Assembly (NCBI GenBank): GCA_009746045.1
Contig: RPFO01000078.1
Location: forward strand, 231,382 to 295,381
Length of the DNA stretch: 64,000 nt
Direction: 5' to 3'
Source: Mesostigma viride
Taxonomy: Eukaryota > Streptophyta > Mesostigmatophyceae > Mesostigmatales > Mesostigmataceae
Made by a program: the position numbers and the translations under genes. This document shows, piece after piece, positions 29,621 to 41,974 of this stretch (position 1 is its first letter; each line of letters begins with the position of its first letter). A model generated the notes under the pieces. The model was not told the DNA's origin. It searched no databases and saw only the letters and a program-made list of their open reading frames with translations.

Positions 29621-29928
29621 CGTCACCCCCCTCCCGGCCCTCCCGCCCCGCGAGTGAAGTCGTCACCCCCTCGCGGCCCTTTCCCGCCCCCCCACGGTGG
29701 ACGGACTTCGGGACCGAGTTCTAACCGTCGACCCCCCTCCCGGCCCCGCCGCGCCCCCTCCCTCGCGCACCCGCTACCGCGGTGGACCCAGTTCGCCCGA
29801 GCCGGTCCACCGCCACCCGGCCCGCTCGCCTATCGAGCGCGGTAAATTATCTCCGCCCACCCTGACGACCGCGCCGGACCGCGAGCCGCGAGCAACGACA
29901 GCAAATGGGCTCGCGCAAATGAGGAATG

Positions 29929-30145
29929 CAAGAATTAACTGCACATTTTGTTAAGTTAGTCAGTGCTTGATACGCGGTTGTCAATAGTGCAATGGGCGAC
30001 GCAAGAATTAAGTTGCCATTTATGTCAACTTAGCTAGTGCTTGTCACGAGGTTGTCACATAGCCAGTTGCTAACTACACAAAATGTGTAATTATGCCAGA
30101 ATTAAGTTAGCACTGGTGCTGACTTGTCTCAGCACGCGACAATGC
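29929..30145 (+). repeat. Degenerate about 70-90-bp repeats upstream of KilA-like gene
   Basis: Three copies share GC(A/C)AGAATTAA...: at about 29929, 30002 and 30093. The first two also share GTGCTTG..ACG.GGTTGTCA. They are AT-rich in a GC-rich setting and end about 50 bases before the start codon at 30195. Confidence 0.7.
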
Positions 30146-30194
30146 GCGCTTACAGAGCGCCAGAAACTTTCTTGGCATATGGTATACCACGACC

Positions 30195-31232
30195 ATGGCT
30201 CTCATTAGCAACTCCCCCTCCCTGCGCCAAGACTACTTTGGCCTTGTGCCCTTTGATGAGCTGCCACAGGATTGCAAGGATTTTGCTGATGAATACGAGT
30301 TCCGTACGTTTAAGGGGTGTGAGGGATTGATCCCATTCAACAAAGAAACGGGTCACGGTAACCTTAGTAAATTTCTCAAGCTGGGCAAGTCCGAGAAACA
30401 GCAAGTCGAGCGTGTGATGTCGACTGCCGTTGCACGCGACCTTAGATCTTTGCTGGAATCGCAGGGGGTGGATTGCACCCTTAAAGAAGTGCCCGGTCGT
30501 GGGGCAACTGCTGGCATATACGCGCCAAAGGTCTTCATCTTTGCCCTGGCGGCCCAGCGCTCCACCGCCTTTGCTGTGGTGGCCATGAAGGTGGCCAGCG
30601 AGCTGTTCGCTGGCGACTCCCTCAAGGTGGCCGAGCTGGCACTGGGCATCTACGCCCAGGACGTGGAGAACGGCAAGGCTCGCGACGAGGAGATGGAGAA
30701 CCGCCTGCTGGCCGTGGTATCCGAGCACCAGGAGAGGCAGCTGGCCCTCATCCACCAGCACCACAACCTGCAGGTGGCCATGTTGAAGGACCTGGCGGAA
30801 AAGGTCACGGTATCGGAGAAGGAGAGAGCGGAGGCAGCAAAGCTTCAAAAGGAGCTGGTGCAGGCCAACAAGGAGCACGCCGCCAAGGTGGAGGACGCGC
30901 AGGCCCAGGTCACCGCCATACACAAGGAGCTCAAGTTCCAGGCCAAGCAGCACTTCCAGGACGAGCTGGCCACCGAGCGGAAGGCCGACAAGGACAAGTT
31001 CAACCTAGAGCAGGAGAGGGACAGGTTCGAGGCCGAGGCCGCCAAGTGGAAGGCCGCCTACCAGGAGCGCAGGCAGGAGCTGCTGGACAGATACGTCGAC
31101 GTGGCCAACCAGTTCATGGACGTCGGCATCAAGCGCAAGAGGGACCTGGACGACGGGGACGACCCGCGCAAAGTCGTGCAAGACGTGATCGACGAGTGCC
31201 GCGACATCCTCAAGAAGGCCATGCGATACTAG
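30195..31232 (+). CDS. KilA-like N-domain plus long coiled-coil protein
   Basis: 345 residues, intronless, from ATG 30195; a GGTATACC sits about 10 bases upstream. Residues about 70-140 (VERVMSTAVARDLRSLLE, then YAPKVFIFALAAQRSTAFAV and VASELFAGDS) recall the second half of KilA-N/MSV199-type domains in large DNA viruses. Residues about 155-300 form a coiled coil rich in Glu, Lys, Gln and Ala. The C terminus has a basic KRKRD patch and a short helix. The layout matches the spliced gene at 20803-23166. A role in DNA binding or virus-factory organisation is only an inference. Confidence 0.55.
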   Translation: MALISNSPSLRQDYFGLVPFDELPQDCKDFADEYEFRTFKGCEGLIPFNKETGHGNLSKFLKLGKSEKQQVERVMSTAVARDLRSLLESQGVDCTLKEVPGRGATAGIYAPKVFIFALAAQRSTAFAVVAMKVASELFAGDSLKVAELALGIYAQDVENGKARDEEMENRLLAVVSEHQERQLALIHQHHNLQVAMLKDLAEKVTVSEKERAEAAKLQKELVQANKEHAAKVEDAQAQVTAIHKELKFQAKQHFQDELATERKADKDKFNLEQERDRFEAEAAKWKAAYQERRQELLDRYVDVANQFMDVGIKRKRDLDDGDDPRKVVQDVIDECRDILKKAMRY

Positions 31233-31486
31233 TCGACCCTGGCCATCTGCACGCGCGCAATAAAGAGGGCAACAACGCAGGCAGAGCTCTCACTTTCCCA
31301 CTTCAGGGGATGGGAACTTTTTACCTCCTAACAGCCACCCCTGAACAATAAGGCTAAGGAGAAGGAATGGGACCGGCAACAGCCGACCAGAAGAATAAAG
31401 GGCTATCCGTGGCCCTACAATAAAGCAGTATGGTGTCCTATTCAATAATCAATCAATTAACAACATATATCCATTGCCTATTCAAT
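31233..31486. other. AT-rich gap at the broken end of the gypsy element
   Basis: No gene seen. It contains the 3' flank of the KilA-like gene and AT-rich sequence leading into the truncated reverse transcriptase at 31487. Confidence 0.5.
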
Positions 31487-32456
31487 TTAAATAGCAAAAC
31501 AAGCAGTAAATAGGGGGTTACCTTGCGAAGCCGTAGACCCGGCTTTCACGTCCGTGGGGACCGGCCATTGCTGGACGGCCTCGATCTTCTCCGGGTCGGT
31601 CGCGATGCCGTCCGCGGACAGGGTATGGCCCAGAAAGGGCACACAGCGGCCGGCGCGCACCTTGGCCTTCCGCGCCGACAGGTGCTCGTCTTCCATGATC
31701 TGCAGCACTGCGTCAACATCCTCCAGGTGCTCCTCGAACGTCTTGGAGTACACCAGGATGTCGTCCAGGTACGCCAGCGCGCACGTGCGCTTGTAGGTCC
31801 ATGGCGGGCACGCCCCCTTCTGCGGGTCCGTCAGATCCTTGGAAACCTGCGGCAGGTGGGCCGTGCCCATGCATCACCGGACGGAGGATGTCGTTCATCA
31901 GCATCTGGAAAGACGCAGGCGAATTACACAGGCCCATTGCCGCCACCCGAAACTGGTAGTGACCGAAGGGCGTGGCGAACGCGGTCTTGTGGCAGTCTTC
32001 CGGCGCGATGCGCAGCTGCCAAAACCCGTCCGCACAGTCGATGACGGTGAAACACATAGCCCCTTGGACACGGTTGAAGATGTCGTCGATCCTCGGTAGG
32101 GGATACCGGGACTTGACCGTGATGGTGTTCAGCTTCCGGTAGTCAGTCACCAACCGCCACTTGCCCCCTGGCTTGGGAACAAGCAGAACGCCAGCTGAGA
32201 AGGGGCTGTTGCTGGGTTCAATGAGTCCGGCGTCGAGCAGCGAAATGAGGATCTTCTTGAGCTCCACCAGCTCGACTGGGCCCATGCGGTACATGGGAGA
32301 CGCTGTCGGCCCGGAACCCTCCTGGACCTGGATACGGTGCAGCACCGAGCGATTGGGAGGGAACTGGGGTCGAGTGCGATCCGCGAAGAGAGTAGCGCGC
32401 TTCTCCAAGACAGCGTTGAACCGCGCCAGCTCGTCCGGAGTGATCGAAGCCGACAC
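31487..32456 (-). pseudogene. Gypsy reverse transcriptase, truncated and frameshifted
   Basis: Typical RT blocks are clear: LIEPSNSPFSAGVLLVPKPG, WRLVTDYRKLN, PLPRIDDIFNRVQGA, FTVIDCADGFWQ, then after one frameshift ALAYLDDILVYS (the YXDD catalytic box near 31752-31777) and FLGHTLSADGI. The frame changes between about 31790 and 31860. The protein stops in unrelated sequence just after the connection to RNase H. The gene cannot give a complete enzyme. Confidence 0.8.
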
Positions 32457-32678
32457 CGATCTTGTTGAGCATGGCCTGAGTGCTGTCCAGGTCTATACGG
32501 TACATCGCATACTCCTTGCCCCTCCGAAGCTGGCGTGCCAGCGTCTTGCTACTCATCAGGATCTGGGACGCTGGTCGAGGCCCGTCCGCCAAGCGCTCGT
32601 GCGTAATGTTATGGACCTCAGCGGCCTGTGCCCTATACTCGCTGTCGGGGCACCAAAAGGAACCGTCCGGAAACCAAA

Positions 32679-33842
32679 CTACCCGTCGGCGTACACTGAT
32701 GTCCACATGATTCCTGCTTGTCCATGCAACCAGTCCACTCCAATGATGATGTCTGCAGCGCCCAGCGGCGCAATAGTCGCCACCAGGTCCACCGGCGTGC
32801 CCTGCAGCACACCCTTGATGTCTGCTATAGGCCCGGCGATTGGTGTCGCCGGCCATCCGAATAGGTGACATACACTGCCGTGGTGTGTGGTCGTGGGACC
32901 AGGCCCAGCCGGCGCACCAGGGCCTCGTTGATGAAGGACGTGGAGGCGCCGGTGTCGACCAGAAACTTCACGTCCATGACCGTTTTCTCCTTCAAATACG
33001 GACTGATCAAGGACGGTGGGAGGAACCAGTAACCCTCCACTGAAAAGAAACAAATGTCGCGAGCCCCCTTGAGATGCACGCGCCGCCGGTTGGGTGGACG
33101 CGTCTGAAGCCACGTTGTTGACGTCTACCTCTACTCTAATTGACTCCGCGTCAGGACTACCATCTGATTTTTCTACCCTATCCTCTACCCCGGGGCCCAA
33201 GCCCACGGGCAAGGCTACTACTCCCGAGGAGCGGTGGGACGGGAGGCCGCCTCGCCCGACCGCCCGCCCTCTTCCCCCCTCCTCCTCTTCGTCAGCCTCC
33301 TCCTCGTCGTCATACTCGTAGCCAGCCACTGCGTGCGTCTGGCCGGAAGAGGAGGACTGTCGCCGCGCCTCAATCTCGTTAACCGCACGCAACACGCCCT
33401 TGGTAGAGCTGGTCGCGGGCGGTCGCGGCTGCTGGTACTGAGTCGGGACCTGTCTGGCATGCTGCAGGCGAGCCGCACGCTCACCCGCGTTGCGGGGTCG
33501 GTCCCGGGGACCGGAGGAGTCGGGGCGGCTGCCGAAGGCTGGACCAGAGAAGCGAACGCTGGGTTCCATCTCCCCTGCACCGCGACTGGCGTGCTTGCCC
33601 CGGAGCTTGGGGCAGTCACGCTTGAGGTGTCCCACCTCACTGCACATGAAGCACCGCGCCTTGCTAGCGTCGATCGCGTTGACACCCTGGTCAGTGTAGC
33701 CATCATCAGGGTCGTCGAGGTACTCGTCCTCCTCCTCGCCGGCGAACTCAGTGGAGTACATCTGATTCACCCGTCGCGGGGGAGCTGGCCTGAAGAAACG
33801 GCGCACTGAGGGTGCGCGCCCGCGAGCCACCACGTCGGCCAC
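32679..33842 (-). pseudogene. Gypsy nucleocapsid and protease region, frameshifted
   Basis: The first part has a CCHC zinc knuckle (CFMCSEVGHLKRDCP, near 33608-33652) followed by disordered charged sequence. The protease is split between two frames: VDTGASTSFINEALVRRLGL (catalytic DTG, about 32910-32970) and, in the original frame, ADIIIGVDWL near 32740. At least two small indels are needed to join them to the RT. Confidence 0.7.
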
Positions 33843-33894
33843 CTGCAGAAGGTATCTCTGGATATTCAGGATGTCCCACTCCTTCCAGGGGACC

Positions 33895-35386
<1,492 letters not shown>

Positions 35387-37376
35387 CTGTCCCTACTAAT
35401 TGGACGTGCAGTGGTACCTCTAGCCCCTCTGTACCGTGCTCGTGGTTGTCTACCGGTTCTACCTCTCTATTCTCTGAGTCTCTTTCTCTAGTCTCGTCTT
35501 CTGTCTCTCTGGCGTTCCTTGTTTGGTACCGTGTTGGCATGGTGCTCGTACCGGTACCTTACACTGCATGCAACACCTCCCCAGGAAGAAAGAGAGAGAA
35601 AGAGAGAGAGCAACCACGTGCTATATAGATCTATAAATATAGAACCTAGTACTACTCCCTAGTATAATCGTAACCTAGCTCTACTGTCTGCTAGGGCCAA
35701 TGGTCAGCTGAGAGAAGGTAACTGTAACTGCTGTCCCCTCCCCCTGACTGCTGAGCGTGGGTGGCTTAGAGCATTCACGAGTGGTGTGCATCCCCTCAGG
35801 CAATGGCATGTGTTCCCTAACAAACCTATCTGCATCTGTGATGTTATCAAACCCCTTCCACTTAGCACTAGAGTCTCTGGACATTATCTTATCCTTGATG
35901 TGTTCTTCACATGCCTTCTTCCAACTATAAAATATGGCTGGTCTACCCTCGCCCCCATCATGGGCCACGACATAGTAAGGAAAACCAGATTGACCACCCT
36001 TATTTATTCTGTTGCGTCTGGGCATGTTACATCATAGGCTGGCAGAGGCTTGCAAGCAGGAGAGGAAGGGGGAATCCCAGGCTACCTCTAAATGCAGTGA
36101 CCTTTACCAAAACAAACGAGGGAGGAGCACAGAGTCTAACACAGCACGCGCCCAAGCTTTCCGCGGCAAGGGCTATACAATAAGCACACGGAGGTAAACA
36201 CCGTCAACACAGTCGGCAACTGAGCCAGACGGTATCCACCCCCACGACCCCTTGCAGGTCAAACAACGATGTCCGTCTCCGCGACGTCCATAGGCACCAA
36301 CGACATTTACAACCTATAGAGCGGGTACAACGTATAACAAGAACCCCCTATACGCGTGCGGTCCCGGAGAGAAAGCGAGCTCGCCAGCTAGCCTTCAGCA
36401 GGCATAGCTTGTAAAGAAAGAATTCTAACTAGGGGACGTACCATCGTCGATGACGTCAATCCCTCCTGAGCTGGCCGCCACCCGGTGCCGTTGAAGGCAA
36501 GCCCTGGCCGCCACTAGGTGTCGTTGAAAACAGGAGAGCTGAACGCTATCGTTGACAGCACCTCACCACAGGACTATTGCTAGCCTCGCCGAGTATCCCA
36601 GACTGGCCGCTTGCTGCCTAGGTCGTCGTTGAATCCCTTTACGGGCTGGCCGCCGACCTGTCAGCAATCGTTGAATTCCGGAACCTCTACCTACGCCAAG
36701 CTCCGCCTTGGTATCCTAATTGGCCTCACTAACCCTCTCCGCGAGAGTTAGCTAACCTTTCCAGCACATTTCCTCCGATAACCAGTGTTAGGTCCCAGCC
36801 CAGACACACCTAGCTAGTCTGAGCTACGTAGCGAAAGATCCTCCTTGCCGGAATTAGGAATAATTCAAGGTGGCCTAATGCAGGTTGCGCTTCACGACGT
36901 GAGTCGTGAGATATCTGGCACCACGGCTTGCTTGATGCCAAGCTAATTGTACACACTTATAATGGCTAGCAAGACCAATTACAAATGGATAATTGCCCCG
37001 GGCTCAATGTGTAGGCGTATTCGCACTTATCATTCATTAAACCAAGAGGACGAGACTCTCGTCCTCGGACTAATTTAACCTAGGTTGGTTGCGGCGCAGA
37101 TACAACGCCAAATCCCATAGAACATTCCAAGTCAGTCATTCCACGTAGGATCCGGGCCGACATCGACCCTCAACTACAGGATCCACGCCTAGAACTATGG
37201 ACAGACCCAGAACTGGCGCGGCGCCACGGCACCGGCCCCTAAAAGGTCAACCTAGGACCAAAATAACTAGTCCATTTCACGCAATAGTCAATATCCATAA
37301 AACCCAATACAACGGGCCACACGGCCTTAGTGATTTATTCCATTGTTACGTCCAACCAAAAGGGCCGGGACGTAAC
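35387..37376 (-). other. Non-coding 5' region/LTR of the gypsy element
   Basis: No gene supported. It has GA-rich simple sequence (35584-35610), a block near 36460-36680 where CTGGCCGC ... GTCGTTGAA recurs about four times with variations, and then unique-looking sequence up to the putative LTR start. The internal repeats could be regulatory. Short open frames show no motif. Confidence 0.4.
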
Positions 37377-37377
37377 A
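37344..37377. repeat. Hairpin at gypsy LTR edge (TGTTACGTCC...GGACGTAACA)
   Basis: Perfect 10-base inverted arms around a 14-base centre. On the minus strand it opens with TGTTACG and closes with CGTAACA, as LTR ends do. It lies exactly where the LINE reading frame stops making sense. Confidence 0.6.
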
Positions 37378-38484
37378 CCTGGTTGGTGCGAGCTAGGTGC
37401 CCTACTAGCTGCAGGCGTCGCTGCTTAATGGTGCTGGTGATATATGGCATGCCCTGGTACAGGTCCTCATTGCGGACATGAGCAGCATATCCTACTCTGA
37501 AAATGGAACGCAGCATGTTGGTGACCGCGCCGTCCAGCTTGCGGGCTAGGTCGGCGGTGAGGGTCCACGTCTCGGCCCCATACGTGAGAACAGGAAGGAC
37601 GAGGACCTTGAACAGGTCCTGTTTCTCGATCTTGCCCAGGGGCTTGTGCCACAGGGCCCGGTACTGGCGTAAAGCGTGCCAGGCGAGGGAGATGCGATGG
37701 TCCACATCAGCCTCGCAGCTGGGGAGCAGGCTGCCCAGCAGCTTGACGCGGTCCCGATACAGGACTTGAGAGCCGTCGAGGAGGTAGAGGGGCCCGGCGG
37801 TGAGTGGGTGAGCCCAACCGCCAGGGCCTCTGTCTTCTTGCTGACCTCCGAAGCCCCACTGCACGCGGGCCTCGATAGCCAGGCAGTCAAGCCATGTCTG
37901 CACGTGCCCAGTGTCCTCGAAGAGGGTGGTGTCGTCTGCGTAGATGATGTCGGCCAGCCGAATCTCCGTGTCCGCACCGCCATGCCAGAATTTGTTAGCA
38001 ACCTGCACCCCTGGTTCCCTACCCACGATGCGGGCAAATCGCTTGCGCGCCTAGTGAATCATGACGTATTCGACCACAATAATGAACAGGTAGGGCGACA
38101 GCACGCAGCCCTGCCACAGTCCCTTCTGTAAAGGGCATGGTGGCGTGGTCCCGTAAGAAGTGCGCACCGAAGTGGTGGACCCTTCATACAGGTTGCGGAT
38201 GACAGCAATCAGGGGGCGGGGGATCCGGAACAGCTCGAGGATGTCCCAAAGTGCAGGCCAGAAAACCGAATCGAAGGCTTTGATGAAGTCCACCAGCACA
38301 AGGTGCAAAGGGGACTCACCAGGCTGAAGGCGTTGCAGTTCCTCCACCAGTCGGCGAGTAGCGAAGAGCGCCTGTACTGTGTTGCGACCTGAACGGAAGC
38401 CGTGCTGAGTCTCGCTGAGGTGACCGTCCAGGGCCGTGCGCAGGCGGTGGGGATATATACATGAAACATAACATGACTTAACAC
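37378..38484 (-). pseudogene. LINE ORF2 fragment (RT and C-terminal part)
   Basis: The minus strand has non-LTR reverse transcriptase blocks: LVLVDFIKAFDSVFW, LYEGSTTSVRT, GLWQGCVLSPYLFIIVVEYV, then after a frame break IIYADDTTLFEDTG (YADD catalytic box), VLTYGAETWTLT and LQLVGHLARTNQV. There is no endonuclease domain; the 5' part is lost. The 3' end is interrupted by the gypsy element. It is clearly related to the LINE at 47609-49132. Confidence 0.8.
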
Positions 38485-39700
38485 AGCAAGAGTTTACACC
38501 CGTTTATCAATGAGAAATTATATACTCCCAACCTATGGCCGGACATCACATTTTGTTCAAATCAGTGAGGATTTATTAATTATGACTACTGCACTCACAG
38601 TGAATGCCTTACGCGGCCTCTCCTAGCTAGTGAGTAGCTTTTTATAATACCTGTGGCCAGCCTCCTAATGATTGGCAGTGCATGAGATTGAGACCGGGGT
38701 GACAGAATTGGACAGGTGTCTCTGCCCTGTCTTGTTGTGTAGCATGAATGACTTTATACACATTATGTGAGACAACTATCAAGGAGACAACCAGCGCAGG
38801 CCAGAAATCGGGAGAATCCGGACCATGGTAGCTCGAGCCTGCCGTTATCTTGTCCCGGCGCGTGTTCGAGTCGTTCAGGATGATGAAGATGAATGGTGAT
38901 GGAAATGTGTATCCTTGTGCATTGAAATTATGGCTGGCTTACGTGTATAGAGCGACTAGATGACCTAGACGGTGGGGCCGGAAACAGCATGCTTGATCAG
39001 GGCGTGTGTTTCGAGCCTAACTGGCCGGGAGTGTCTTGTGGTGAGCACCATTGCTGCGATCGCTCTCCCACCATTTACGAGGAAATACCCGCAAATGGAA
39101 AACCACTGAAAAGGTCTAGCTAGTCAGTCATCACGTTAGCCATGCCATTATTCCAAACGTCCAAGAACTATATCTGCCATGAGTTATACACATATGCCTA
39201 CGATCTTTTGTGGGCAACAAACAAGATCTTAGCTCATGTCACATGTCTCACGAACAAGAACATGTGTTGACAAGTTTGAACTTTTGGCCCTACACTCAGG
39301 GCAACTGCCTTTCCTCTCAGACAGCTGCCCTAACGTGTTCTCACACGACATTGGACCACCATGCGTCCAGCCCAGACTAGTTGTCAACAAGGGTTCAAGT
39401 CTCATGCATATCAAGGAGACAACCATGCAGCATATATAGTAACCTCATTTAAACTACAAAAGATACACAGACGCTTGCATGACATTGATCATAACTCTAT
39501 TCAGTAGGCAATACATCATCACCCCACATGCACATGCTGCATCTCAATCTGGCCGGGTTGCTGGGCCTCTTATATATGAAAAAACTGTAATATGAAAAAA
39601 CTGCACATATGTGCAGTAAAATCCCGGTTACTGGTCACTGAAATTGCAATGGCAGACGCACGATCTGCATGATGTAGCAGTGTCCAATCACCAAGTTCAG
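38485..39700. other. Intergenic stretch with dispersed repeats, no gene
   Basis: The stretch contains one full copy of a dispersed repeat (38777-39060) and a further copy of its TATCAAGGAGACAACCA end at 39409-39425. The rest is AT-rich and shows no coding pattern. Confidence 0.5.
38777..39060 (+). repeat. Dispersed repeat family R1, copy 1
   Basis: About 285 bases, matching the reverse complement of 49205-49503 over nearly its whole length at roughly 90% by eye. It begins TATCAAGGAGACAACCAG and includes GGACCATGGTAGCTCGAG, GTTCGAGTCGTTCAGGATGA and TTTCGAGCCTAACTGGCC. The first 30 bases recur perfectly, inverted, at 45110-45139. It may be a SINE or a piece of a larger element. Confidence 0.8.
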
Positions 39701-39711
39701 GCACGCCTGCC

Positions 39712-41500
39712 ATGAGATGCACGGCGAAGGGTCGATGCCTCCTGGATACCAACCTCCTAAATCGACCCAACACGTCCTACATCAACCTCGGCTATTGCGC
39801 CCGGGAACTTCTCCTTGTGCATGGCCTTGAACTCCTTGCGCATGTTGAGGCTCTTGCAACTCGGGGGCATGTGCTGACATTGCAAACCATCCACCACCAC
39901 CTGACATGCTGTATCATGCCATCGCCTTCACGGAGCTGTTTAGAATCCACCATGGAGATCATGACCGCAGTCTCAGCGTACGGCTCAGTATGGTATTGCA
40001 GCGCGAACACGCATGGCAGGTTGCAGGTTGGTCTTGCGCGTCCCCATGGAGCGCGATGCAGTAAGGTGGTTGTCAAGGAAGTCGGCTCTGGGTGGGTATG
40101 CATTGGGGGGAAGTCGGGACGGGCGTGGCAATAACGAAAATCTTTGTACCCAAGCAAGCATAAATACCACAAAACCCATGATCAGGTCACAACCAACATT
40201 GAACTTGTGGGCAAAGCCTGCAAGGCCATGAACTTGGTGATACAGCACAACCCATGTACCACTATAATAAGAAACCATGGAAGCACTACAAGTATTGCTG
40301 TTGAAGTTCTTGCAGAAGGCTCAGAGATATCTGTTGACACCATGCAAGGACACCAACCTAGCCAGAAAGGCATTGTAATAGCCATGCTAGGGAAAACTCT
40401 TACCGCATCTGGCTGGCATGGTGTTGCCTCTCTCTGTCCGCGAACATGCCCTGGCAGCTCAGCTCGAGGAAATGCCGGTTGGCAGCCCTGAACTCTGCGT
40501 CGACGTACTTCAACGTGGTGATATGCCTTCCTGCTACGCGTTCCTGAATAGGGCACCAAAACACAAGGGCATTGCCACAAAAAATGAACACCGCGTTCAT
40601 ACAATGCAAAATTGCAAATCATGAAAGCCAGAGAGAAATTCATCCCTGGAAGCATGGCAAACCAGATGTCCAAAGAGAGTAGTATCACCACCACTTACTC
40701 GGGAATGGCCCGCTCCTTGGACCTCGATGACGCAGATGCCTTGTAAATCTTGATTCCCTCATGTTCACCCAGGTCGGGGGCTGTGCCCTTCGCATGGATG
40801 AAGTACCACCTAGTGCGAAAAAATGCCAACGTGTTCAGGACCTTATCCAGGGTGGCCTTCCCCAGCAACGAGTGAAACATTGGTACGACAGCATCCAAAT
40901 ACAAAGTGGGAAATACAGCGTGTGAATTGCGGCCTGAACGATGCCCCATGCAGATGCAGCAGCAGAGACTTGTAAGGTTGTGCTTTGAAACATGGGACCG
41001 GACACACACAGCTCAGAAACCACAGTGCATTATACATATGCCTCCGTGTCTTTTCGGCTTTCCAGATGCTGCTCGACCGCCCCCACTGTAGAAAGGTGTT
41101 CCTCGCCCTCCGCATACTCCGGTGTCGCGTGATGAAACGCACAGAAACGTTTCCATGCTGATTGATATCGCCTCAACGTTTGAAGGGTCATGCGGTTCCG
41201 CGAGTCAAAGCACTCGCGCCTGCCCTCCGATATCTCGCCGTTTGCTGTTGGGGGAGCGGTTGGGGGAGGGCGCGCCTGAAACAAACCAGCCCGGCTACGC
41301 CCATAGCCCGCTCTGCCTTCTTTCCCGTCGCTGCCACGCTGGCCTCCGGCATCCTCTTCGCTGGAACTTGACCCTGGCCTATTGTCAGCCTTCGCATCAT
41401 GGGCTGCTCTTGCGCCCGTGCTTAGTTGGCCTGCCACCAACCCGCCTACAGCCACGGCTTCTCCCCGCAGGAAACATATCCTAATGCCGGAGCAGGGCAT
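39712..41500 (-). CDS. Probable split gene, N-terminal recombinase-like helical domain; structure unresolved
   Basis: Several minus-strand open pieces look like exons of one gene. The 5' piece (41500 to about 41040) ends with TLQTLRRYQSAWKRFCAFHH, which resembles the SAM-like N-terminal domain of tyrosine recombinases (phage integrase, Crypton). A middle piece (about 40920-40700) reads LYLDAVVPMFHSLLGKATLD with a GTAAGT donor at its end. A third piece, 40543-40404, lies between TATTCAG and GTAAGAG and reads TLKYVDAEFRAANRHFLEL. Another near 39780-39870 reads SLNMRKEFKAMHKEKFPGA. Phases do not all fit, so the exact model is not solved. No recombinase active site is seen. Confidence 0.3.
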
Positions 41501-41692
41501 TCTTCCCGGCTATCCGTTTCGCGTCCATTTCTGTGACGACCGTCGCTTTCTTTTGTGAACGGCGAATTCTCGTCCGTGGTGTCGGTGTCTTGCGCCTAAA
41601 ATACCTGTCGGTTGTGGGTGGGTAATGAATGCGTCTCCTAAATTCCTGGATCCAGCCTCCAGCCTCCAGGACACGCAGCCCAGGACAGGCGC

Positions 41693-41774
41693 CAGGACAC
41701 GTGGGGGGGCCGTGGCCCACGCACATCGTCGTCCAGGACACGTGGGGTTTTTCTGGCCCACGCACATGGTCGTC
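41693..41774 (+). repeat. 41-bp tandem duplication
   Basis: Two units starting CAGGACACGTGGGG and ending GGCCCACGCACAT(C/G)GTCGTC, at 41693 and 41734. Flanking sequence is GC-rich; open frames through it on both strands are not convincing. Confidence 0.8.
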
Positions 41775-41974
41775 CCCTCGCACCGCGACGGCAGTCCCCA
41801 GACCCGCGACACCACCCGCGACAGGGAGAGCCCCCAGACCCGCGCCGCGCCGGTCCCCGAGCTGGACGCCCCCGAAAGCGTCCCCCGGGGTCACGTGCGC
41901 TCGCGGATCTGGATGTTGCTCCCGCTGCTCCAGGCTCCCCTCAGCCGGCAGTTTTATGGTTCGCTGCTTTGAAA

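Larger units (their letters stand above)
29200..30194. other. GC- and homopolymer-rich spacer with inverted and direct repeats
   Basis: No credible gene. The stretch has repeated words of the GAACTGCGTCCACCGTC type near 29315 and 29608, a perfect 20-base inverted repeat (listed separately), poly-T and poly-A runs, and then about 70-bp degenerate repeats before the gene at 30195. It resembles a regulatory or replication-type spacer. Confidence 0.5.
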
